A stretch of 64,000 nucleotides of DNA from Epichloe hybrida (taxonomy: Eukaryota; Ascomycota; Sordariomycetes; Hypocreales; Clavicipitaceae). Shown here in pieces: positions 49,502-57,929 of this stretch. The position numbers and the translations under genes are program-made. The stretch lies in the NCBI GenBank assembly GCA_019022495.1, contig JAFEKR010000027.1, positions 347,501-411,500 of the forward strand, read 5' to 3'. The notes under the pieces are model-generated. The model was given only the letters and a program-made list of their open reading frames with translations. It searched no databases and had not been told where the DNA came from. The first letter of the stretch is position 1; each line of letters opens with the position of its first letter.

Positions 49502-50208
49502 ATATAAGTGAATTCCTTAATAGGAATTCGCTACTCTAATTAGCTATTATAGCATTAATTAATTAAATTAATCCGTTAGTCCTTGCCTAAGCTCCTATCC
49601 TCTAATATTATAAGTCTCTTTACCTATCCTTTAATATAAATTATTAATTTATTTAAATTAATTAAAGAGGAAAGTAATAAATTTAGTAATGCTTTTTTTT
49701 ATTATATTTGCTAGATTATTGCTGCCGTTAATCCACCTAACTTTATAGATCTCGTGCCTCTTATATAATTAATAAAAAGCTATAATATTAATTATTAGTC
49801 TTTTTTCCTTTATAGTTCCTAGCTTTATAAGGTATTTATATAATAAAAAAGAGTTAGTATAAAGGATTATAGGAATTTAAGGTATCTTTAATTAATTTAT
49901 AATCTAGTGTAAAGTCATGGAAATCACGTAGGTAATATCTACGCCTTAAACCATACTATATAACTTAGAGGTAAGCGCGCTATAAAGTTATATCCCTTAG
50001 CCTAAGGGTTAATAGATTAATTTCTTAGAAGCCTAACAAGCCTATAACTAGGATTTTAGTCTCTTCCTTTAGCACACTTATATAGTTATGCCTCTTTACT
50101 ATAATAACTATTATAGCATAATAAGGGGTAGTAGTAGTAGTGTTTATAGAAATATCTTTTCTTATAATACCTAGCTTATTTATAGTTATAAAGTTAATTA
50201 CTAATTAG

Positions 50209-50466
50209 TGTTAGTTATACTAAGGTGCTTACGTAAGTAGGATAATCCTATATTATTAAAGTTAATAATAGATAGATAGATAGCTAGGAAAGAGAGAGAA
50301 GAGAGGGAAAGTCTAGATACTAGGAAAGTAGGCAAAATCCGTAGGTAAGGCCAAAAAGGGGGTGGCGAATTAATACAGCCAATCATTCGCGTGCATCGCA
50401 CCGGACCCACAATTCGGTCTGGTCTTTGGCCACGATTGAACCGATGAAGATCCGAAGGATTCGACA
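50209..50466 (-). repeat. Family-A LTR, inverted (5' LTR of A4), half mutated and half intact
   Basis: Starts TGTTAGTTATACTAAGG and ends CCGAAGGATTCGACA. The left half has typical C-to-T/G-to-A changes. The right half (from about 50385) is GC-rich and looks almost unmutated (CATCGCACCGGACCCACAAT). Confidence 0.88.
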
Positions 50467-50860
50467 GCTAAAGAATATTCTTAATTATAGTAATAACTAT
50501 AGCTACTTTTTCATTATTATCTTTCTTTATTTCTAACTATAGTTATATTTTAATTTAATTCTCTCTTATTTCTAACTATAATTATACTTTATAAGAGTTT
50601 TATAATCCCCTTTCCTTCTTATCTAAGTATTATTTATTACTTATTTAGCTTAGTAATACTATATAAGTACTTTATTAGAAAATCTTTAATATTAGGATAT
50701 TTAATTATTATAATAATTTAAGTAAGTAAAAGAATAATTAAAAGGTTCTAGTCTTATTACTATAAAGTAGTACTAAAATTAAGTAGGATAATATAAGTTA
50801 TATTATTCAGTTATCTAGCTACTACGTTCCCTATAATAATACTACTAATGATTACCTCAG
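50467..50860. other. AT-rich remnant at the right edge of the transposon block
   Basis: About 390 bp of A/T-rich DNA with two similar stretches (CTAACTATAGTTATA near 50535 and CTAACTATAATTATA near 50573). It matches none of families A, B or C by eye. Normal composition resumes abruptly near 50855-50885 (CCTCAGCCATTCTCCACC). Confidence 0.5.
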
Positions 50861-51007
50861 CCATTCTCCACCTCAACACCGCCCGCTTAAGGAAAAGATG
50901 CAAATCGATGTATTGTAGGTAGTAAATGCATGTATAACTATACAGCACGCCAGAACTGAGTAGTGATCTTCTCAAATGCCCCTGCGTCCAGTCGTTTCAA
51001 TTCATCC

Positions 51008-52264
51008 TCATGTCCCTCCCACATGCAACTCTTCATATCGAGGCACGGCCCAATCTTCCTTGCTTTCCTTCGCCCGATCCTGCAGCAGCTTGAAGACATT
51101 GAGTTTTCCTGCAAGCCACAGAGCAAAGTTCAAAATCCCCAACCCAACCGCGGATTCCGGCATCATCCGGGTCACTGACGTGTTCACAGCCTGCACCTTT
51201 TCTATAAAAGGTCGCAGAGTGGCCTCGTACCCTGCCAAACCAGCCTCAACATCACCTTTGCACTTGCCAATTTCTCCAGCGAGGACATACGCGCCTACGA
51301 GCGCAGCCGACGTGCCCATGCCGGCGAAGACCGACGGACAGAATCCTGCGTCACCGACAAGAGTGACACGGCCCTTTGATAATTTGTTGCCTCGAACCTG
51401 AATGATTTCGTGCGCGCAAAAGTCGTCCGTGGTGTTCAGGGCATCGAGGATGCGGTCACGCTGTTCCCATCGCATAGTACTGAATATTTCGGCCATGGCT
51501 TTTTTCTGTGTGGCCACGTCATGCCTCAGGGCTTCCTTTACTTTCTCGTTGTGGCTGGGCTTCATTGTCATGAGGTAGACCTGTCCGAGATCAGGCTTGT
51601 GCCATCTCGTCATGACAATGCGCCGCTCCGTCTCCACGTAGCATGTTGCGTGGCCCTCGTCTGCGCTCGTCCTCTTGATGGGGAAGTAGCACGTGTGAGT
51701 CCCGAGTGATCGCAGGAACTGCCCATCACCTCCCTCTTCATCCTTGTTCATGGCCCGTCTGATTCGTGACCCCTGACCATCTGCCCCGACGAGCAGGTCG
51801 TATTCCTCGATACTGCCGTCTGACAACGTCACTTTGACGACGTCACCGACGCTTTCGAAACTCTTCACCGACAAGCCGAATCTGTAATTGACGTCTTCTT
51901 TGGTTCTCCCGTACAGGATTTGGCATAGATCCCCACGCATGATCTCGAATTCACTTGAGAATGCTTTTTGTTTGCTGCCGGGCTCATTTCGCGGGAAGAA
52001 GACGACTGATTGGCCTTTTTCGTTGACCAGGTTGAGGCCCGCTTCATCGACAACATGCTCCCGTACTTCGTCCAGAATCCCCATACGCTCCGCGGGCTCG
52101 ACGCCTTGAAGACGAAGGTCGATCTGCTGGCCGCCGATCCGCAGAGTATCCCATCGCTCGACGATGGTGATTGCGTGGCCGAGGCGGTGGAGCCAGAAAG
52201 CTAGTGCTGGTCCTGCGATTCCTCCACCAGCAATGAGGACTCTCAGAGGCTTGTTATTCTGCAT
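51008..52264 (-). CDS. FAD-dependent monooxygenase (PF01494-like)
   Basis: Single exon, 418 aa from the first ATG at 52264; the frame opens further upstream only through a TTG. The N-terminus holds the Rossmann dinucleotide motif (VLIAGGGIAGPALAFWLHRL, residues about 9-28) ending in an acidic IVER. The middle has DLLVGADGQGSRIRR, and the C-terminal half has GRVTLVGDAGFCPSVFAGMG (the GD motif contacting FAD). This is the layout of class A flavoprotein hydroxylases such as TetX- and salicylate hydroxylase-like fungal enzymes, which use NAD(P)H and O2. The substrate cannot be told. It lies only about 540 bp from the transposon block. A different frame stays open past the stop to 50938 (EDELKRLDAGAFEKITTQFW), so a small C-terminal frameshift is possible but unproven. 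Confidence 0.85.
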   Translation of the reverse strand: MQNNKPLRVLIAGGGIAGPALAFWLHRLGHAITIVERWDTLRIGGQQIDLRLQGVEPAERMGILDEVREHVVDEAGLNLVNEKGQSVVFFPRNEPGSKQKAFSSEFEIMRGDLCQILYGRTKEDVNYRFGLSVKSFESVGDVVKVTLSDGSIEEYDLLVGADGQGSRIRRAMNKDEEGGDGQFLRSLGTHTCYFPIKRTSADEGHATCYVETERRIVMTRWHKPDLGQVYLMTMKPSHNEKVKEALRHDVATQKKAMAEIFSTMRWEQRDRILDALNTTDDFCAHEIIQVRGNKLSKGRVTLVGDAGFCPSVFAGMGTSAALVGAYVLAGEIGKCKGDVEAGLAGYEATLRPFIEKVQAVNTSVTRMMPESAVGLGILNFALWLAGKLNVFKLLQDRAKESKEDWAVPRYEELHVGGT

Positions 52265-53187
52265 CTTTTGGAGGAAAGCACAAGATGGTATCGTGCGTGC
52301 ATGCGTGAGAGAGAGAGATGGGGAATGCAGTGGAGGGAAGGTGTAGAGGGAAGGTGTAGAGGGGGCAGATCGTACGCTTGAGACTGCCAAAACGTTGAAC
52401 TTAAACTACATTGACGCGCAGCTTCCACAATCGATATCCCTTGCTCGGACATCGTAACGCCGCGAACCAAATGAAGACACTGTGTTATCTCCGGTGTCTG
52501 GCGGGTCGAAAATATACGGCAACGAGATCGAGCCGAACCCATCATGATTCTACAACATGATTTGGTACACCCACTGCAGTACGCGTCAAGTTGTCGCAAA
52601 GCATAGGGAATAATATACACACAAATTGGTGGCCAGTTGGCTGCGTCTCCTCTTTTTTCGTTCAACATCAAGCGCGGTCGTCTGACGCCCTTGTCTCCTT
52701 CCTTCCTGGCAATAAGCAGCGGCTGTGCTGATGCCGGTGACTCATTTAACCTGGCAGTAAGCATCAGGTGATCAGCATGCCGCGCCGGCTGGCAAACGAC
52801 AGACGGGATGGCGGTCACAGTGGCACCCGAAGACCAAAATGCCTCTCATGCCACGTCTCTGATGACTCCAAGATCTTGATGGTTCCAAAGCTGGATGCAT
52901 GCTGACTGAACCAGTCTACTCCGCAGCATTGCAGATGGCGTCGGCACGGAGAATACATGTATTAGAGGGTGTTCGGAAATTAAATTAGGCTAACGGTGTG
53001 TGAATCACCCTACCACACGCCGCGTTTCCCTCATTGAGCCAATCACAGACCTGGAGATGCGGGGAAATGCTGGGAGCCTTCTAGGCCCACACCCTACAGT
53101 ACGCCCCAGGTTAGGCAGCAGCAACTTGTCCATTTACAATGTGCAGATTCATGAAGCACAAGGATTCATCAACCGAGTGATTCCACC
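52265..53187. other. Divergent promoter region between the monooxygenase and macro-like genes
   Basis: No gene seen. A CT/GA-rich stretch with GGGAAGGTGTAGA repeated twice lies at about 52335-52361, just upstream of the monooxygenase start. The rest is ordinary intergenic sequence serving both divergent genes. Confidence 0.55.
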
Positions 53188-53923
53188 ATGGTCACTTCGA
53201 CAACATCATCTGCAATCCCACACATCCATCTCCTGTGCATGGATAATCAGCACAGCGAGGCCTTTGTCGAGGCAGCTGCGAAGCACAAGCTACCCACGTC
53301 CATCACGTTCGAAACACACAACGCGGCCCTGCAGTTTGTCCCGTCTTCGAGTAAATTCGACCTCGTGGTTTCGCCGGCAAACTCATACGGACGTCTGGAT
53401 GGCGGGTTCGACGTCGCAATATCTCGGGCGTTTTCGCCCCGCAATGATTACCTCGCTCTCACCCGCGTAGCCCAGGCAAAATTGTACGATGAATGGCGTG
53501 GCTTTGCACCACCAGGCACTTGCACATTGGTCCGTACCAGATGATTTCGGACACGAGTCCAAGAACGTCTGGGGAACAAAGTATCTTGCGCTGTGTCCAA
53601 CAATGAGGACGCCTCAGCCGGTAGAGTGGGATAGGGAGATTGTGTACGAGAGTACATGGAGCTTATTGGTGACGATTGACAAGCACAATAGAAGAGCACA
53701 TGCTGGTTACGAGAGCGACGCGGATTCCCGAATCTCCAGCATTCTCATTCCTCCGCTGGCTACGGGCATAGGGAGAGTAAGTCCAGAGAGATGGGCTGCT
53801 CAAATGGTCTTGGCCATGAAACATTTTGTAGATGCGAAGCAAAACCCTCGGAAATGGAGCAGTTTGACGCCCATGGATATTTTTGACCATACAAAGGAGG
53901 TCGTTGATACTTGGAGCATGTAG
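53188..53923 (+). pseudogene. Macro-domain-like protein, apparently frameshifted
   Basis: The start is ATG at 53188 in a strong context (CCACCATGG). The first frame runs to TGA at 53542-53544 and encodes a macro-domain core (FDLVVSPANSYGRLDGGFD, then AISRAF), the loop that binds ADP-ribose in this fold. The rest of the domain (ESKNVWGTKYLALCPTMRTP) continues in the next frame to TAG at 53921-53923. The switch must fall at about 53527-53540. No intron of usable size with GT-AG ends fits, so a small indel is the simplest explanation: a decayed gene or an assembly error. Macro domains bind or hydrolyse ADP-ribose derivatives. The total would be about 245 codons, normal for small fungal macro-like proteins. 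Confidence 0.7.
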
Positions 53924-54111
53924 GCGTCTTTGATCGTGCATGGGCTAGCTCCATGTCGTGTGTGGGTGGTGGTATCGTTATACGTTTCAAGATCAGGAAA
54001 AAGATCATGATAGTGTAAATTTAGATGCCTCGTCTGGTTGTGCGATTTGCACATCCGTGATTAGAGTTGGCGTCGCAACAAGCATGGCAAATCTAATCCG
54101 CAATCGACAAG

Positions 54112-54910
54112 ATGACGGCTGAGACTGCGCATGCGGACTTGACTTTCAGGCTGCAAGGTGCCCTCGAAGCTCATGTCCAACAAATTTTTAAAAAAAGTAA
54201 GAGCAGTTCTTTCCGATATTCTCGACTTCCCATTTCGAAAGTGTACTACATACGCGAAGCCGTCTCCAGGTATGATGTTGTCGCCCTCTGCGTTCGAACA
54301 GAGAAACCGAGGATCCAGCTTACCTACTCAAGAAGAAACCCCGAGCTCATGGCAATTTGAAATGCCCTCCAGAACATCACGTCGTAGAAGCGAATGGCTC
54401 TGGCGACTCGAAAATGGAGGTTCGACAGCCTTGGCCAAACGATGGTCTAGTGTCGAAAACCACATGATCCGAATCCTCGAGTCACATGATTCGACGAGAT
54501 ACACGTACTATGGCCTGAGCTTGGTCACGACGCAAGGATGGAGGCCACTTGCAGCGTCTTGGATTGTGTTCATTTGCATGCTCATCGACCCTGTGGTTGA
54601 GTTTGACGAGGTCATTGAGGAAATCCAGGAATATCTTTATACTATTAGTCCCCACTTGGCCGTGGAGTTCAGACCGCCCCATCTCTGGACGCCTGTCAAT
54701 GAGGATGAGGATGATGAGGATGAGGATGATGAGGATGAGGATGAGGATGATGAGAATGATGAGGATGATGAGAATGATGAGAATGATGAGAATGATGAGG
54801 ATGATGAGAATGATGAGAATGATGAGAATGATGAGGATGATGAGGATGATGAGAATGATGAGGATGATGAGGATGGGGATGATGACGACGATGAAGGGTC
54901 GCTGTGGTAG
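54112..54910 (+). pseudogene. Uncharacterised protein with acidic Asp/Glu/Asn-rich tail, apparently frameshifted
   Basis: From ATG 54112 a frame with good codon usage (QGALEAHVQQIFKKSK, then YSRLPISKVYYIREAV) ends at TGA 54358-54360. The next frame continues with FEMPSRTSRRRSEWLWRLEN and runs to TAG at 54908-54910. Skipping one base at about 54354-54357 would join them into a protein of about 265 aa. No intron fits. The middle (about 54480-54690) is hydrophobic and helical in character. The tail is a near-perfect run of Asp/Glu/Asn encoded by GAGGATGAT- and GAGAATGAT-type triplets (about 54700-54897). I do not recognise the family. The alternative is that only the second frame is coding, from an internal start. 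Confidence 0.55.
54700..54897. repeat. Acidic-coding trinucleotide/hexanucleotide minisatellite
   Basis: About 200 bp of GATGAGGAT/GATGAGAAT units, encoding acidic residues on the plus strand and His/Pro-rich or Met/Arg-rich products in other frames. Likely unstable in length. Confidence 0.85.
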
Positions 54911-55975
54911 ATGTTACCGACGTATTTTTCTTTTCTTTCGGTGGACCTCGCCTCGCCCTCGTCGGTTCACCGTCAACTGAGCTGTCCGACGACTTTTTAT
55001 TCATCTCAAACTTTGAGGCATCGGGTGTTTTGGGAGAAAAATACCAGGTCAGCAAATTCAAGCACAGAACATGGAAGAATTTTGGTATAAACGGCCCGTG
55101 GGGTTGTCACGGTCACGATAGGTTTTGGCGAGGAATACTTTTGGCTTCTGTCGGAGGCGCGCAGTGCATGCCAAAGTGGAAGGAGAATGCAGAGAGATAG
55201 ATGCATGATGGAGGGCATGCATTGCAGTTTTATTAGGTATGGTCGGGTCAGCGTGTGCAGTGCTAGCATGGTCATGTCTTCATCAGGGGGCATGGCGTAC
55301 TGTTGAATATCTCTGTAATATAGTCAATAAACACGGAGTACTCCGTGAATTCTCGCTTATCTCTGATATCGGTGGGTCAGGTGAGAGCTGGTTGGCCCCA
55401 ACAGAACTGCAGGGAGACGGGGGGGTCCATTGCGCGCAACCCAGCGGCAACAGCGCTCAACGCCCAGCAGGCTGTAGCATGGCAGCATGGCAGCTCAAGT
55501 CCAGTGTTAACAGCTGGTGGGACTGACCAGCCAACTAGAAGGACCGAGCCAGACCTGCCAGGGGGAGCTCGACGCTCTGTTGTCCCCTGGCAGGCGGGCG
55601 GCGGCGCCCAAAGATCCCAAAGAAAAAAATAAAACTTGAGCTTTGCTGGCTGCTTGACCTTGCGAGATCGCACCCACCACGCCAAACTGCGCACCAACCA
55701 GGAAGCTGGTTTCGCCGTCTTCCGGAAAGGAAATTCCCTCGACGCCAGGTCCATCGAAAGTCATCAACCATCATCTTCTTCGTCCTCTTCCCAACCCTTC
55801 CTTGAGCCGGCTCAGCGCGGCTTCTCATTTCCCCTTACCCTTATCAGTCCGCGTGCGTCCAATTTATTGTTGCGACGACCAGCATTGGTGGCTCAGAGTC
55901 GCAGCAATCATTTTGTCTGACGCCTCTGCATCTCTATCGAGCCTCAACAAATATTCAAATCACCACACCGTCGCC
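54911..55975. other. Intergenic region upstream of pdb1
   Basis: No gene identified. A short repeat GCATGGCA occurs near 55476-55495. The last 250 bp are pyrimidine-rich (CATCTTCTTCGTCCTCTTCC near 55770) and probably contain the pdb1 promoter and 5' UTR. Confidence 0.55.
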
Positions 55976-57240
55976 ATGTCTCGACTTCTCCGGCCTGCTG
56001 CCCGCCTGGCAATCTCGAGCCGAGCTGCTGCCATCAAGTCTCCCGCCGCTTCCGCTTTCACTCAGGCCCCCCGAGCCATTGCGACCCCTGTCTTCTTCGG
56101 CGCTCAGCAGAGCAGGAAATACGCCGAGGGTGCTGGTGTCAAGGAGTACACCGTCCGTGAGGCCCTGAACGAGGCTCTTGCTGAGGAGCTAGAGGCCAAC
56201 CCTAAGGTGTTCATTCTAGGCGAGGAAGTTGCTCAGTACAATGGCGCCTACAAGGTCACCAAGGGCCTTTTGGATCGCTTTGGCGATAAGCGCGTTATTG
56301 ACACCCCCATTACCGAGTCCGGCTTCTGCGGTCTTGCCATTGGTGCTGCTTTGAGCGGTCTGCACCCTATTGTGAGTATCTGAGAAGTGCTATCCATGAT
56401 ATTGTGGTGATCGGGGCTTGAACGCCCGAGGCTGCCGCTGCCTTTTGCCTCTTCCATGCACTGACGTGCAATGTGCAACAGTGCGAGTTCATGACCTTCA
56501 ACTTCGCCATGCAAGCCATCGACCAGATCGTCAACTCTGCCGGCAAGACCCTCTACATGTCTGGCGGTATCCAGCCTTGCAACATCACCTTCCGTGGCCC
56601 CAACGGTTTCGCCTCCGGTGTCGGTGCCCAACACTCCCAGGATTACTCCGCCTGGTATGGCAGCGTCCCTGGCCTCAAGGTCGTCTCCCCCTGGAGCGCC
56701 GAAGATGCCAAGGGTCTTCTCAAGGCCGCCATCCGCGACCCCAACCCTGTCGTCGTCCTCGAGAACGAATTGATGTACGGCCAGTCTTTTCCCATGTCTG
56801 AAGCTGCCCAGAAGAGTGACTTTGTCCTTCCTTTCGGCAAGGCCAAGGTTGAGCGCTCCGGCAAGGATCTTACCATTGTTTCGCTGTCCCGATGTGTTGG
56901 TCAGGCTCTCGTCGCTGCCGAGAACCTGAAGAAGAATTATGGTGCTGAGGCTGAGGTCATCAACTTACGATCTGTCAAGCCCCTCGACATTGAGACCATC
57001 GTCGCTTCCGTCAAGAAGACCCATCGTCTCTTGTCCGTCGAATCCGGCTTCCCTCACTACGGTGTTGGCGCCGAGATCCTCGCTCTGACCATGGAGTACG
57101 CTTTCGATTACCTCGACACCCCCGCCCAGCGTGTCACCGGTGCCGATGTCCCCACCCCTTACGCCCAGAAGCTCGAGGAGATGAGCTTCCCTACCGAGGA
57201 GGTCATCGAGGATTACGCCGCGAAGATGTTGCGCGTGTGA
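55976..57240 (+). CDS. pdb1: Pyruvate dehydrogenase E1 component subunit beta, mitochondrial
   Basis: Exons 55976-56371 and 56482-57240; intron GTGAGT...CAACAG of 110 nt; 384 aa. With the alpha subunit, E1 decarboxylates pyruvate on thiamine diphosphate and passes the acetyl group to lipoyl-E2 in the mitochondrial matrix. The N-terminus is rich in Arg, Ala and Ser without acids ([20 protein letters not shown]), a clear presequence. The mature part starts near [12 protein letters not shown]. Family landmarks are [52 protein letters not shown] and [20 protein letters not shown]-terminal domain: [14 protein letters not shown] and [13 protein letters not shown]. Length and motif order match the family throughout, and nothing is missing. 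Confidence 0.97.
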
Positions 57241-57929
57241 GGGTTTCATGTCAAAGAAATACGCCATGCTCGAGAACTGTACACTCAACAGCGGGAAGGA
57301 AGACTATTGGAAAGGTCAGCATGAGCGAGGAAGGGGAGAGACCGAGTTGCAAAGTATGCTAGGAAGCGCAGCGTCATCGTAATAAGTGTGCCGCGAAAGA
57401 GCTGGGGATGACTATTCAGCGCACGTTAAATCCCTCTGTTTTTTTTTTTCGATAGACGGATTGGGTAAAAGGGACCTGTACTTGTATTTTTTCGTCATGC
57501 ATACGCCCCTATCTTAGCAGTCGTCTCTAAAGGCCGTTTGTGAAATCCAATCACCTACATATCTATCATGAAATGGGCTCCGAAAGTTGGCCTTTTCCGG
57601 ATCTGCTAGCTAACTGGGCGGCATTTGAATGACATATTGACCAACGCCATGCCCCATTGTCTGCTTCTTTTATCTTCAGTTCAACATTGTTTGTCATTGA
57701 TGCATAAACAATGTTGAACGTGTTGGCAAGCGTTACTAATTGCTTTTGCGCCGTGGGCATTTCAGTCACAGCAAACGGCAATTGGAGAAAAAAGTGTCTG
57801 GTCCACTTCCGCCAAGGGTGGGGCATTTCTCACCACTTGCAGTGACGACGTTATGCATCATACGACCGTCATCTGAAATGAAACTGACGGCTTCCTTGAA
57901 ACTGCCAACGAAAACAGTGTGTATACAGG
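57241..57929. other. Intergenic region between pdb1 and ski2
   Basis: No gene seen. It holds the pdb1 3' flank (with a T10 run near 57440-57450) and the ski2 promoter. AACATTGTTTGTCATTGATG and CATAAACAATGTTGAACGTG around 57683-57722 form a short inverted repeat. Confidence 0.55.

Larger units (their letters stand above)
36158..50466 (-). mobile_element. Copy A4: internally deleted family-A element, split by A3
   Basis: The remaining pieces are 36158-36494 and 49507-50466. Right part: RNase H-end sequence (about 49680-49975), then a jump at about 49978-49985 directly into the 5' leader (equivalent to A3 36753-37000), then the 5' LTR 50209-50466. Almost all of gag and pol is missing. Rejoining across A3 restores a continuous 3' internal sequence, because ATATA flanks A3 on both sides. 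No matching target duplication flanks A4 itself (ATACT on the left, GCTAA on the right), so its outer ends may be rearranged. Confidence 0.75.

Noticed and set aside
49327..49539. ~70-codon ORFs in family-A LTRs (49327-49539 plus, 50201-50410 minus)
   Set aside because: They are reading frames through LTR sequence running past the LTR end, not genes.
52265..52390. N-terminal extension of the FAD monooxygenase to 52390
   Set aside because: That start is a TTG and the extension is Ser/Pro/His low complexity from a CT-rich promoter; the FAD motif follows the ATG at 52264 directly.
54158..54360. Using only the 54158 frame for the acidic-tail protein
   Set aside because: Before about 54355 that frame starts with GTG and has poorer codon character than the 54112 frame. 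Two joined frames explain the sequence better, though not conclusively.
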